In this document: piece by piece, positions 24,228-33,506 of the stretch
Numbering within the stretch: the stretch's first letter is position 1
Layout: each line of letters opens with the position of its first letter
DNA from: JASJGK01 sp033791585
Lineage (GTDB): Bacteria; SAR324; XYD2-FULL-50-16
Direction of reading: 5' to 3'
NCBI GenBank assembly: GCA_033791585.1
Contig: JASJGK010000298.1
Span: 1 to 38,444 of the forward strand
Length of the DNA: 38,444 nucleotides
The notes under the pieces: generated by a model
Told to the model about the DNA's origin: nothing
The model's database searches: none
What the model saw: only the letters and a program-made list of their open reading frames with translations
Made by a program: the position numbers and the translations under genes

Positions 24228-24940
24228 TAACACTTTTCGCCCTCTTGGGTCAGGTCACACCAATTAGTAAAGGTTTTGTCTGCTATGGCAATTTGTTCTA
24301 AACCATCTTCGACCTTACCCATCAGATAACTACTCATACCGCTCAAATTTGCCCCTAGCATGTCTGCTGTAATATTTCCGTAATAGACAGCCTCTTCTTT
24401 TTTTAAGCAAAAGTGAGCTAGAGCCTCTTCAAACATATGGGTGGAAGGCTTTTTAAATTCAGGTGCATAGGCACCTGAGATCCACTGGACAGATTCGGGA
24501 AAAAAGCCTTCTAAGCCTGTAAGGGCTAATTTTTTCTTTTGCAGTTCTACGTTACCATTGCTGATCAAGCCTATGTACAAGCCTTTAGCCTGTAAAGATC
24601 GAAGCCATTCTTTAGCACCTGGCTTGGCCTTAATTGCTGGCCAATATTTTTCGTAGTAGATTCGAACTAAGTCTGTTAGCGCCACTTGTTTTTCTGGTAT
24701 GCTCATGGCTATTTCTTCTACTAAGAAGGCACTAAAATACTGTTCTACTAGGCCAGAGCCAAAGGCTTTACTTATAAACTTTATCTTTTTAAAACGTGGG
24801 GCTAATTCAGCAGGGGTAAGGTGAGGGAACACCATTTGGATGGCGATTTCTTGTGCCTTTTGGTAAACTGGCCGCGTCTCAATTAGGGTATCATCCAGAT
24901 CAAAGAGGTGAAGCTTTTTAGAGAACAAGAGATTACCCAA
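24227..24940 (-). CDS. HAD-superfamily hydrolase, phosphatase-like
   Basis: 237 residues. Motif I DLDDTL (Asp14 nucleophile, Asp16) in HLFDLDDTLIETR, motif II LISNGN near 126-131, Lys in the KKPSTHMFEEAL segment near 158, and motif IV with GNITADMLGANLSG near 190-203, the last Asp being in TADMLGA. The helical cap lies between motifs I and II (C1 cap), as in phosphoglycolate/sugar-phosphate phosphatases. The substrate is not evident. There is no ATG: TTG at 24940 (used here, overlapping the glmS end by 8 nt) or TTG at 24928 are the options. It sits between glmS and mscS, so a sugar-phosphate or aminosugar phosphate substrate is a guess. Confidence 0.8.
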   Translation of the reverse strand: MGNLLFSKKLHLFDLDDTLIETRPVYQKAQEIAIQMVFPHLTPAELAPRFKKIKFISKAFGSGLVEQYFSAFLVEEIAMSIPEKQVALTDLVRIYYEKYWPAIKAKPGAKEWLRSLQAKGLYIGLISNGNVELQKKKLALTGLEGFFPESVQWISGAYAPEFKKPSTHMFEEALAHFCLKKEEAVYYGNITADMLGANLSGMSSYLMGKVEDGLEQIAIADKTFTNWCDLTQEGEKC

Positions 24941-26753
24941 CAGTTACAGACTTGGCAAGGTTGCGAGGCTTATCAATGTTTAAACCTAAATGTAGAGCGG
25001 AATAATAACTAAAGAGTTGAGCTAAAACCATCTGGACGAGAGGAGTTACCTCGGGGTTTCCAGTAGGGATAACAAAGTAATGGTCAACCGTTTCTTGCAC
25101 TTCCAAATTTTCAATAGTACAAAAGGCTATGACTTTCCCTTTTCGAGCTTTCACTTCTTCTATAGACATTAAAGTAGACTGGTAAATTTCTTTTTCTGAA
25201 GGGTGAGGCAGGAAAAATAAACACATAACATGCTCATCCACCATGGCCAAGGTTCCATGTTTTAGAAAACCAGCGGGCAAGCCTTCCGCATGAAGATAGG
25301 TTACCTCTTTCATTTTTAAGGCACTTTCTAAGGCAACGGGGTAGTAGATATCCTTGCCCATAAAAAGCCAGTTGTGCACCTTACTTGTTTCAAAGGCAAG
25401 ATTCCTGATAAAACCAGATTCTTCGTTCATTAAGGTTTCAAGCGAATCGGCAAATTCAAGTAGGCTTGCCCGCACTTGGGCCTCTTTTTCTGGGCTAGTA
25501 ACGCCCTTTAAAACCCCTACACGAAGGGCAATCTGCCAAAGCAAAACAATCTGCGATAGGGCCGCTTTAGTGCTCACCACACAAATTTCAGGGCCTGATC
25601 CCTGAAAAACACAATCTTCAACTTGCCTGCTAATACTAGAGCCAACCACATTCACCACTGCACTGGTTGCCGCACCGCCTGCCTGGGCTGCTGAAATAGC
25701 CATCCTGGTATCGTAGGTTTCACCACTTTGACTAAAGAATAAAACATGCTGGTCTGGGTGAGATAAAATCAAGCTAGGGAACTCGTCGCTCGTTATGGCT
25801 GGAACATAGATATTTGCATAGCGACGAAAGAGGTAGGTACCGATCATTGCCACATAATAAGTGGTTCCCACTCCAACACAGATATTTTGAGATTTCTCTA
25901 CAAACTTAGATGCGATCTTGTTTATTTCTTCATCTGCAATGTGCAGCGCGTTTCTTACTGTCTGGGGTTGGTCAAAGATTTCTTTCAGCATATAGTGACT
26001 AAATCCACCACGCTGCGCTGTCTGGCGATCCCACTGGACACGGATAATTTGTTTAAAAACCTCCTCACCATCACTCATTCGTTTAACTTGATAACTTTTA
26101 TGATCTAAAATGACATATTCATTGTCATCTATCAAAACAGTTTCTCTTGTTTCAGCAATAAAGGCATTGATGTCACTACTAATATAGTTTGCCCCATCAC
26201 TAACGCCAATGACCAAAGGAGAATCCTTTTTTACAGCGTAAATTTTCTCTGGTTCATGTGTCGATAGCAGAGCAATTGCGTAGGAACCTTCTAGGTAGGA
26301 TAAAGCCGAACAAAAAGCCTCTTCTAAATTGGGATTTTTTTTATATTCGTCGGCAATTAAATTACTAAAAACTTCTGTATCTGTTGCAGAGTAAAAAACA
26401 TAGCCTTTGGACTCGAGGTCGGCTTTTAGTGCTTTATAGTTAGAAAATATACCATTATGAACGACGACAAATTCACCATTGTTTGAAAGGTGGGGGTGGC
26501 TGTTTTCAGTGGTTACTTCACCATGGGTAGCCCAGCGGGTGTGGGCAATGCCTATATGGCCTGACATTTCAGAAAAGAATTCCTTATTATTAACCTCATC
26601 AACGTTCCCGGTATTTTTACGAATGCTTAAAGAGTTATCTGAAATAATTGCCATACCACAAGAGTCATAACCACGGTATTCTAAGTTCCGAAGGCATTGT
26701 AAAAGTGGCTCTGCCACATTTTTGCTACTGGCAATTGCTGATATCCCACACAT
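24933..26753 (-). CDS. glmS: Glutamine--fructose-6-phosphate aminotransferase GlmS
   Basis: 606 residues, close to the E. coli 609. The N-terminal glutaminase domain starts MCGISA with Cys2 as nucleophile; HTRWATHGEV at 71-80 and NGIFSNY at about 99-105 are typical. Two SIS isomerase domains cover roughly 285-420 and 450-590, with SQSGETYDT near 343 and the C-terminal KPRNLAKSVTV. It makes glucosamine-6-P from fructose-6-P and glutamine, the entry to UDP-GlcNAc, peptidoglycan and lipid A. It lies directly behind the nucleotidyltransferase (6 nt), suggesting a combined amino-sugar operon. I looked for a glmS ribozyme upstream but the space is coding. Confidence 0.98.
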   Translation of the reverse strand: MCGISAIASSKNVAEPLLQCLRNLEYRGYDSCGMAIISDNSLSIRKNTGNVDEVNNKEFFSEMSGHIGIAHTRWATHGEVTTENSHPHLSNNGEFVVVHNGIFSNYKALKADLESKGYVFYSATDTEVFSNLIADEYKKNPNLEEAFCSALSYLEGSYAIALLSTHEPEKIYAVKKDSPLVIGVSDGANYISSDINAFIAETRETVLIDDNEYVILDHKSYQVKRMSDGEEVFKQIIRVQWDRQTAQRGGFSHYMLKEIFDQPQTVRNALHIADEEINKIASKFVEKSQNICVGVGTTYYVAMIGTYLFRRYANIYVPAITSDEFPSLILSHPDQHVLFFSQSGETYDTRMAISAAQAGGAATSAVVNVVGSSISRQVEDCVFQGSGPEICVVSTKAALSQIVLLWQIALRVGVLKGVTSPEKEAQVRASLLEFADSLETLMNEESGFIRNLAFETSKVHNWLFMGKDIYYPVALESALKMKEVTYLHAEGLPAGFLKHGTLAMVDEHVMCLFFLPHPSEKEIYQSTLMSIEEVKARKGKVIAFCTIENLEVQETVDHYFVIPTGNPEVTPLVQMVLAQLFSYYSALHLGLNIDKPRNLAKSVTVG

Positions 26754-26759
26754 ATAGAC

Positions 26760-27974
26760 CTAAAGATTAGAGGGGAGATTGAAGCAGTCAGGGGCATGGG
26801 TGCCAGCTTTGAGCATGCAGCCTGGGGGCAAGCAGTTACCAGCTCCGATCACAGAATTATCCCCAATAAAAGCGCCTATTTTACTTAAACCTGTGTCTAG
26901 GCTATCCCCTTTTTTATCAGTAAGAGTAAAATTATGATTCTCAATTGAGGTATTCACGGTCATCACTCCGCTACCCAAGTGGGTATCTTGACCGAGCACG
27001 GAATCACCAATAAAACTCAAACGACCAACTTTACTGCCACCAAAGATTACTGAATTTTTAACTTCAGTACCAAAACCAATTACAGAATTAGCGCCAATGG
27101 AACTATTTTCTCTGATTAAACTTGAATTGCCGATAAAACAATTATCACCGATAAAACAAGGACCAACAATACTTGCCCCTGCTCGGACTGTGACATTTTC
27201 ACCAAATTTCACAGCACCACTAATTTTTGCACCTGAGTCGATGTTGCAACTAACGGGGATTATTGATTTAGTCCAGGTAGACATAACCATTTGGTTAGCT
27301 TTTAAAATGTGCCAAGGGCGACTAATATCAATCCAGCTATCTTCCCATAAACTAGCGCCTAGAGCTTTTTCTTTAATTTTTGACTTGAGTACAGCTACCA
27401 TGTCTTCTTTATTTTTCTGTAAACTGGCAAAAACAGATTGGTCAAAAATAAAGCTGCCACCAAAGATATAGTTCGACATGCGGCCACCGGTTGGTTTTTC
27501 TACAAACTTAGAAATTTGCATGTCGTGGCCCAAATAAACATTTCCGTAACCGCCTTCAGATGCAGGGTGAGTGATGGTTGCAATGTTGGGGAGGTCACTT
27601 TGGGAAAAATGATCGACTAAAGGCAGGAGGTTGTTGCCATTCATCAAAGCATCACCGTAGACTACAAGAAAATTCTTTTCTTTTTTAAGTGCTTCTTGGG
27701 CAAGTAAAAGAGCATTACCAATGCCTTTTTCTTCCTTTTGGATCAAGTAATCTATTTTTAGACCCAAAGCCTTTCCAAAATGAAATGATTCTTGGATCAT
27801 TTCTTTTTTATGACCTACAACAAGCAGAACCTCAGTGATGTTAGCTTCACTCAATCTATTTAAGATAATTTCTAATATGCTTTTCCCTGCCACAACAATC
27901 ATTGATTTTGGGCGAGTTTCAGAAAAGGGTTCTAACTTGGGGCTTTGCCCAGCACACAAGACAACGGCTTTCAT
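26760..27974 (-). CDS. Sugar-1-phosphate nucleotidyltransferase with left-handed beta-helix (GlmU-like)
   Basis: 404 residues. An N-terminal nucleotidyltransferase domain (about 1-230) is followed by a hexapeptide beta-helix (about 245-390: repeating CFIGDNCFIGNSSLI, SSIGANSVIGFGTEV, and so on). The layout is like archaeal ST0452 (bifunctional UDP-GlcNAc pyrophosphorylase/acetyltransferase). The N-terminal signature is odd: the usual LxAGxGTR reads LCAGQSPK, so the key Arg is Lys13 and the glycine is Ser; the ETRPK part is normal. YGDALMN carries the metal-binding Asp. Position between rodZ and glmS points to UDP-GlcNAc or similar synthesis, but activity may be altered. The ATG overlaps the rodZ stop (ATGA). 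Confidence 0.85.
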   Translation of the reverse strand: MKAVVLCAGQSPKLEPFSETRPKSMIVVAGKSILEIILNRLSEANITEVLLVVGHKKEMIQESFHFGKALGLKIDYLIQKEEKGIGNALLLAQEALKKEKNFLVVYGDALMNGNNLLPLVDHFSQSDLPNIATITHPASEGGYGNVYLGHDMQISKFVEKPTGGRMSNYIFGGSFIFDQSVFASLQKNKEDMVAVLKSKIKEKALGASLWEDSWIDISRPWHILKANQMVMSTWTKSIIPVSCNIDSGAKISGAVKFGENVTVRAGASIVGPCFIGDNCFIGNSSLIRENSSIGANSVIGFGTEVKNSVIFGGSKVGRLSFIGDSVLGQDTHLGSGVMTVNTSIENHNFTLTDKKGDSLDTGLSKIGAFIGDNSVIGAGNCLPPGCMLKAGTHAPDCFNLPSNL

Positions 27975-28741
27975 TGGGTTTGGTTGTTCATCTGAGTCAA
28001 AGAAAATTTATTTAACTTCACCTCATAAAGTTGATCTTTTTGATCTTGTTTGATTTCTAACTCTTCCCCATTCAAATATACCTTGGCCGAAGCGCCTGTG
28101 GTCATAGTCAATTCATAACCCTCGTTAGCAGGCCATTCATATTTTTTATTGGGTTCTAACTGCACTTCTAGTGTCTTTTTAGCATCAACAACCAAATAGA
28201 CCCAATCGCTAGAATTAGACATTAAAACTAAGTTTAAAGGGCTGATAACCGAAGATTCAATTGTAGCCTTTGCCTGCACGGCGTTTGCTTTAGGCGCTTC
28301 AATGGCCTCAATCACTTCAATGGAATCATCTTTAGAAGAATTAATACCAAAGGAAAAGACGGCCGCAACGATTAAAATAACCAAAATACCCACTGCCAGG
28401 GTTAAGTAGGTTTTATCAGAACCACCAGATTTGGTTCCACTATAAGAATCGTCGTCATATTTTTCAATGCCTTCACTTTGCTCGTAGATGCGATTTAAGA
28501 CTTCAACCATCCAATCGCTATCAAGACCTAACAGGTTTGCGTAATTTCTTACAAAACCACGAACAAAAACCAAAGCTGGTAACATTTCAGTGTTTCCTTC
28601 TTCGATAAATCTCAAGTTACTTAAGGTAATTCTAGTGATTTCAGCAACGTGCTCTAAGGTATAAGAGTGTTCTTCTCTCTTTTGCTTAAGGATTTCCCCT
28701 ACCTTTTTAAAATCTTTTAGCTCTATATTTTCTTGGTTCAT
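27971..28741 (-). CDS. rodZ: RodZ-like cell-shape protein
   Basis: 256 residues. A Cro-type helix-turn-helix (about 15-80: VGEILKQKREEHSYTLEHVA, EITRITLSNLRFIEEGN) is followed by a linker, one TM helix at about 112-132 (LTLAVGILVILIVAAVFSFG), and a C-terminal DUF4115-like domain (about 175-245, SSDWVYLVVDAKKTLEVQLEPN). This is RodZ topology: cytoplasmic HTH contacting MreB, bitopic, periplasmic tail. RodZ links the MreB cytoskeleton with the wall-synthesis complex. It is the first gene of a run rodZ-nucleotidyltransferase-glmS-HAD-mscS, so wall-precursor supply and shape control would be co-expressed. Confidence 0.92.
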   Translation of the reverse strand: MNQENIELKDFKKVGEILKQKREEHSYTLEHVAEITRITLSNLRFIEEGNTEMLPALVFVRGFVRNYANLLGLDSDWMVEVLNRIYEQSEGIEKYDDDSYSGTKSGGSDKTYLTLAVGILVILIVAAVFSFGINSSKDDSIEVIEAIEAPKANAVQAKATIESSVISPLNLVLMSNSSDWVYLVVDAKKTLEVQLEPNKKYEWPANEGYELTMTTGASAKVYLNGEELEIKQDQKDQLYEVKLNKFSLTQMNNQTQ

Positions 28742-28842
28742 TTTCTCTTTTATAAATTTTCTAAAGGTTAGTCCTTTTTTTATTTCCTGACTAGCCCCTT
28801 CTTATTTTTCGGCCTCTGAAAATGCGGCCTTTCACTTAATAA

Positions 28843-29646
28843 TTAGTCTTTAAAATCAGACCAAATCAAACAATGGTCACTTGGTCTTTCTGCAGCTCTC
28901 ATCTTGTGATCTATTCCAGCGTCTATTAAACGTAATTTTAATGGTTCTGTAATCCAAATCTGATCAATACGTAACCCCCTGTTATCTTTGAATCCTCCAC
29001 TACGAAAGTCAAACCAAGAATAGGCTTTTTCCTCAGGTTTTAAAAACCTGAATGAATCGGTAAAACCCCAATTTTTCAATCGCTCAATCCATTCACGCTC
29101 TTCTGGCAAAAAAGAACACTTTCCATTTCTTATCCAAATTTTAGCATTTTCAGGCTTAATTCCAATGTCAATATCTTCAGGAGAGATATTTAAATCACCC
29201 ATAACCACTATTTTTTGGTCTGGCTTATAGCCCTTTAGGTGTTCTTGTAAGTCTTCATAGAATTTAATTTTTGCGGGGAATTTTGTAGCGTGACTACGAT
29301 TTTCACCTTGAGGGAAATAGCCATTGATCACAACTAAATCACCAGCATCACCATCTTCAAAGTTTAGGCATTGGAATCTCTTTTGGGCATCTTCAGGCTC
29401 ATCTTTAAACCCAAGTTGGACGGCCTTAGGTTCTTTTAAACTCAAGACAGCCACCCCGTTATAGGATTTTTGACCAAAAACAGTCACCTCATAGCCCGCA
29501 TCGACAAAAGGTTCATAAGGGAAATCCTCATCTGTAACCTTGGTCTCTTGCAGACCAACGATGTCTGGTTGGTGTTCGCTTAGATAATCTAAAATCAGAT
29601 CTTGACGGACCCGAACAGAGTTAACGTTAAAAGAGCAAATTCGCAT
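28843..29646 (-). CDS. xthA: Exodeoxyribonuclease III
   Basis: 267 residues, the size of E. coli Xth (268). MRICSFNVNSVRVR at the N-terminus, Glu34 in LQETKV (metal ligand), GDLNISPEDIDIG (Asp and Asn catalytic), LRIDQIWIT and SDHCLIW (His catalytic, near 259) are all in place. The enzyme is the main AP endonuclease and a 3'-5' exonuclease acting on damaged DNA ends. Divergent from birA with a 79-nt gap that holds both promoters. It sits upstream of rodZ on the same strand but with about 100 nt between; the two may be separate. Confidence 0.97.
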   Translation of the reverse strand: MRICSFNVNSVRVRQDLILDYLSEHQPDIVGLQETKVTDEDFPYEPFVDAGYEVTVFGQKSYNGVAVLSLKEPKAVQLGFKDEPEDAQKRFQCLNFEDGDAGDLVVINGYFPQGENRSHATKFPAKIKFYEDLQEHLKGYKPDQKIVVMGDLNISPEDIDIGIKPENAKIWIRNGKCSFLPEEREWIERLKNWGFTDSFRFLKPEEKAYSWFDFRSGGFKDNRGLRIDQIWITEPLKLRLIDAGIDHKMRAAERPSDHCLIWSDFKD

Positions 29647-29725
29647 TGATTGACCTTGCTGGCAGAAGTGTTTATTAAGTGATATTCCACTAGACTAATG
29701 TTTTAGAATTTTTACGTCAATTCAG

Positions 29726-30466
29726 ATGCTGCTCCCAACAAGAATAATTTATCTTGCAGAGACCGAGTCCACCAATCTCCACCTCTTACAAAGCCCAGAT
29801 TTATTAGAAATAAATGGCCTCGTGGTAACAGCAGAAACCCAAACTGCCGGCCGTGGTCGAAGAGGGAAAAAGTGGGAAACAGGCCCCAAAGGCCAGCTTT
29901 ACTTTTCTTTATGCCTTCACACCTCAGGCTATCCCTGCCCAGACCACAGCTTTACATTAATTGCGGGGTTGGCATTAGCAAAGGCCTTTGAAGAGTATAA
30001 AACACCAAATTTGTCTATAAAATGGCCCAATGATTTGTTGGTCAACTCTAAAAAATTGGCTGGAATTTTATGCGAAGGTTTTAGCGGTGGGATGGTCATA
30101 GGCATTGGCGTGAACCTAATAGGTGAGCCTGTCGATTTCGGAACTGAGGTCCAAAATAAAATAACTACATTGCAGTCTGCCACAAATCTTATTAAGACAC
30201 CGACGGAAGTTATCTTAAACTTTTGTGGTCATTTCCAAAAATGCCTGCAAAAAATAAAGTTAAATGGTTTGGATTCCAGCCTCAAGGAATGGGAAGCCAT
30301 TTCCAGTTCGATTAATTCAGAGATTTATTTTGAAGACCAGGGAACTTGGAAAGAGGGAATCACCAAAGGCCTTGGCCCAGCTGGGGAGCTTTTAGTTGAA
30401 TCCTGCGGTAAGCTAACCTCTTTATTTAGCGGTGAGACGAGTTTAACTCCGCCACCACTTGACTAA
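29726..30466 (+). CDS. birA: Biotin--[acetyl-CoA-carboxylase] ligase (group I BirA)
   Basis: 246 residues, with no N-terminal helix-turn-helix, so it is the short ligase without repressor function. AGRGRRGKKWETG (from residue 41) is the biotinyl-AMP loop; IKWPNDLLVNSKKLAGIL near 97-114 and VIGIGVNL complete the catalytic domain. A C-terminal SH3-like cap (about 200-246) is present, EGITKGLGPAGELLVES being typical. It attaches biotin to the carrier of acetyl-CoA carboxylase. Its last 41 nt overlap the end of the deacetylase gene on the other strand. Confidence 0.95.
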   Translation: MLLPTRIIYLAETESTNLHLLQSPDLLEINGLVVTAETQTAGRGRRGKKWETGPKGQLYFSLCLHTSGYPCPDHSFTLIAGLALAKAFEEYKTPNLSIKWPNDLLVNSKKLAGILCEGFSGGMVIGIGVNLIGEPVDFGTEVQNKITTLQSATNLIKTPTEVILNFCGHFQKCLQKIKLNGLDSSLKEWEAISSSINSEIYFEDQGTWKEGITKGLGPAGELLVESCGKLTSLFSGETSLTPPPLD

Positions 30467-31673
30467 TCCGCACAATTTGAATGCCTTTGGCTTTCAGCAG
30501 AGGCAAATCTTCTTTTAAAATTTCAAAGGTACTGGCCCGAGGGTGGCAAATGGCAATAGCAAGCCCACGGCTTATGGCTATTTCAGAAGCCTTGGCAAGC
30601 TGTTCGCGTACCTTTACGGGGTCGGGGTTATCATCAAGGAAAATATCCCTACTTAAAAAAGGAACCCCTGAAACCTTTGCCGCATTCTTGGAAACTCTGC
30701 CTGAGGCCGTTTTGCTGTCTAAAAAAAACAAACCACCTTTTTTTAAAACTCTCATCACTTGATCCATGCCTTCAGCATATTGGGTAAAGGCTGAACCCAT
30801 ATGGTTATTTACCCCTAAAGCATTGGGAACTTCACTCATGTTTGCAGCTAATTTACTTAAGGTAACCTCGTTTTCATCGTGCACCAATAAGGCCCCCTCT
30901 CCAGGGTTAATCTCTGGGTAATCATTTGGCTGCATGGGCAAATGAAGCATAACTTCAAAGTTTAACTCTTTGGCCTTTTGCGCCACTTTTTGGGTGTGAG
31001 GCAACCTGGGGAGAATAGAAAAAGTGATATTCTCACTCAACTGGGAAAATTTATTAAAGAGTTTTATATTTTGGCCCATATCATCTACAATAATTACCAA
31101 GCGGCCAGTGACAATGGATTTAGCCTTTTCTGCAGCGGGGTCTGCGGTAATATCTGTGGCAATAGGCTTCTCTAAAACTACAACACCATTCCCTTCTTCC
31201 ACCAATTCTACCTCAGCCAAAACGGTTAACCAAGGTTTTTGCCCACGGGCAAACTCGAATTCATAAGAGTAGTCTCCTTCATCTCTTTTACGAATTTTTA
31301 AATGTAACTGGTTGGTTTTGGCGATGTTTTGGAAAGTAGCAAAGAGCTTTTCTTCATTAACTCTAGCGTACACATGCCTGTAGGTGATTTTATCATCTGA
31401 GGTCCCCTTCTCTAAGAGGCTAGTCAGAACCAGATTACCATGTTGACTACGAACGGTGCGATTCAGGGCTATGAAAAATTGTTTCTGTTCAGAGTAACTC
31501 TCTTCAATCTCACCTGTTTTTTCAGAAGAGGGCAAAGAGGAAGGAAAACTAGGTACATAGGCAAACCAAGCTAAAAAAAATAAGCCAACCACTCCCAAAA
31601 AAACGAAGGAAAGTTTTTTTTTATCAAAACTTTGTCTTTCTTTGGTTCTTTTATTTTTGGGGGTCTGTTCCAT
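30426..31673 (-). CDS. Divergent polysaccharide deacetylase family protein
   Basis: 415 residues from the ATG at 31673 (a TTG at 31682 is the upstream alternative). A basic, Lys/Arg-rich N-terminus precedes one TM helix (about 23-42), so it is probably anchored with the rest outside. The C-terminal half is the divergent PDA domain (PF04748 type): IVDDMGQN (metal-binding Asp-Asp), FEVMLHLPMQPNDY, NNHMGSAFTQY, FFLDSKTASG and ICHPRAS with the His. Family members are in the envelope; substrate not established. It directly follows fbp (12 nt). The 3' end overlaps birA by 41 nt on the opposite strand. Confidence 0.9.
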   Translation of the reverse strand: MEQTPKNKRTKERQSFDKKKLSFVFLGVVGLFFLAWFAYVPSFPSSLPSSEKTGEIEESYSEQKQFFIALNRTVRSQHGNLVLTSLLEKGTSDDKITYRHVYARVNEEKLFATFQNIAKTNQLHLKIRKRDEGDYSYEFEFARGQKPWLTVLAEVELVEEGNGVVVLEKPIATDITADPAAEKAKSIVTGRLVIIVDDMGQNIKLFNKFSQLSENITFSILPRLPHTQKVAQKAKELNFEVMLHLPMQPNDYPEINPGEGALLVHDENEVTLSKLAANMSEVPNALGVNNHMGSAFTQYAEGMDQVMRVLKKGGLFFLDSKTASGRVSKNAAKVSGVPFLSRDIFLDDNPDPVKVREQLAKASEIAISRGLAIAICHPRASTFEILKEDLPLLKAKGIQIVRISQVVAELNSSHR

Positions 31674-31685
31674 ATCTATCAAAAA

Positions 31686-33506
31686 TTAATTATTGTATTC
31701 CGTATTGAGCTGCTCTTTCAGTTGAGTCAGTCGGCTTTGGTAGCGTTTTCCCCGGAAGGTATCTTTGACGAGAAGAGGCTTTTCAAACTCTTCAATCAAC
31801 TCTACAGAAAGGGGGATGGTATCATTGGTTTGGTTGGCGGCGGTCACTTCTTTTTCCCTAGGTAAAATTATACCATATAATTGATGTGGGGTATGAACTA
31901 GGGCGTGACCACGGTTAAAGTAGGCTGCGGCAAAACCACCATCTATATTAATAGCAACGCCATCGTCACTGGCCATTTTTTTGCCTTTGGTAACATCAAC
32001 AGGGGTATGGCCAAAGATCACACGTTTGGCACCAAATTCAGCTAATACTTTAAATTTAAAGCTGCTATCTCGCAAATTTTGCTTCCAATACAGGCTGGGT
32101 TCCTTGTGGAGTTCTTTATCAACCAAAAAATACCTTTCATATGTCTTCATTGCTTCTTTGCCAAAAAATGGAGATTTGGGCCCACACCAAAGGTAAAAAT
32201 AAAGATCGGCATCTTTGGGATCAACATCCTTCCCTTCCAGATATTTCTTACCACTACGGACAATAACCCCCTGAATATAGTCGAGTAGGGTCTTGCCTTT
32301 TTTCCCTAAAAAGGATTCAAAATCGCCATCTTCTGTAGAGGGAATTAGGGCATGGATATTAAGCATATTGTTGTGAATATGGTAAACTTCACCTTGCTTA
32401 AAAAAGAAGGCCAACAAACGCTTTAACTTTCGATTATTTTTAAACTGTTCTACCAAATCTTCAATAACTTCAGCCTCCTCTGAGGTAATCTCCGCAGGAT
32501 TTTCTAGGTTGATGGTCGGGAAGAAAGTATCATTTAAACCTTCTGTATGTCCACTTTTCAACCTCTCTGCTAAATCGGAAAGAATCAAACGGGAAGACAT
32601 TTCAAATTCGGGTCTATCACGCAGCAGTTTATCTTCCAACTTAAATTGAATCACTGCTAAGGCCTTCTCCATTGCACGGCCTTTTTTGGTCTTGGCCTTG
32701 ATTTTTCCAGTGTTTTTGTCGTCAGGATAGGTCTTTACGGCAAACTTTTTGAGTTTCGTAACATCAAAACCTAAATTTTTGAGCATTTTGAAGTGATCGT
32801 ACCGACAGGATACTCGCATAGCCTCCACCACCAAAGGCCTACACCCAGCTGCAGCACCCATCCACAAAACATCATGATTACCAAAAACCAATGTAACAAT
32901 TTTTTTATACTGAGGGCTAGCAAGGATGCGAATAATCTTGTCTGGTTGAGAGCCACGATCAAAAATATCTCCGAGCACCACTAACCGGTCGATCAAAACA
33001 TGCTTAATGGAAAAACTAAGGTGATAAACCAGACGCATGGCAATGGCTTCTTCCGCCATTAAGGAAGGAGGTACACTGAGCCCTGAAATAAGGCGTAGTA
33101 TATATTCACGAAATTCTGGTAGGATAATTTCATCCACATCGTAGCGAACGTTACTCACCTTGTAGCGGAGCACCGCCACCAAAGATGTTAATGTCTGCTC
33201 TAAAGTCAAGTCTATCTTCGCATCTTCAATGATCGACCTTTTACGAATGACTCGGCTCAGATAGCGAACCTCATCTTCAGGTAGTTTTGGTAATGCCTCT
33301 TTAATTGTCTGGTAGAGCAGGCCAAATCGGCCACGGAGGATGGATTTAAAACGGTCGCCTTCGCCGTGAAGGTCACTAATCCATAAGGTAGAGGGTATAT
33401 AAGAGTTGAGCTCGGCTTCGAGGTCTAATATCTCTTTGCCAATCACTTCAATTGGGTTTGACATTGCGCTTTGTTTCGGTAAATTTCCCGAATTAGAGCG
33501 ATTCAT
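31686..33506 (-). CDS. fbp: Class III fructose-1,6-bisphosphatase
   Basis: 606 residues; class III FBPases of Firmicutes and Bacteroidetes run about 640-670. Calcineurin-type motifs: LWISDLHGEGDRF (Asp45, His47), VLGDIFDRG at 177-185, FGNHDVLW at 208-215, and FGHTPVDVTKGKK in the C-terminal part. It hydrolyses fructose-1,6-bisP to fructose-6-P for gluconeogenesis, with a Mn-type dimetal centre. Finding this class in a Gram-negative, proteobacterial-like background is less common than class I or II. The ATG overlaps the PilZ stop (TAATG), so the two are coupled. Opposes the phosphofructokinase at 14295. Confidence 0.95.
   Translation of the reverse strand: MNRSNSGNLPKQSAMSNPIEVIGKEILDLEAELNSYIPSTLWISDLHGEGDRFKSILRGRFGLLYQTIKEALPKLPEDEVRYLSRVIRKRSIIEDAKIDLTLEQTLTSLVAVLRYKVSNVRYDVDEIILPEFREYILRLISGLSVPPSLMAEEAIAMRLVYHLSFSIKHVLIDRLVVLGDIFDRGSQPDKIIRILASPQYKKIVTLVFGNHDVLWMGAAAGCRPLVVEAMRVSCRYDHFKMLKNLGFDVTKLKKFAVKTYPDDKNTGKIKAKTKKGRAMEKALAVIQFKLEDKLLRDRPEFEMSSRLILSDLAERLKSGHTEGLNDTFFPTINLENPAEITSEEAEVIEDLVEQFKNNRKLKRLLAFFFKQGEVYHIHNNMLNIHALIPSTEDGDFESFLGKKGKTLLDYIQGVIVRSGKKYLEGKDVDPKDADLYFYLWCGPKSPFFGKEAMKTYERYFLVDKELHKEPSLYWKQNLRDSSFKFKVLAEFGAKRVIFGHTPVDVTKGKKMASDDGVAINIDGGFAAAYFNRGHALVHTPHQLYGIILPREKEVTAANQTNDTIPLSVELIEEFEKPLLVKDTFRGKRYQSRLTQLKEQLNTEYNN

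Noticed and set aside
26754..26759. glmS ribozyme
   Set aside because: Only 6 nt separate glmS from the preceding coding region, and no ribozyme core is present.
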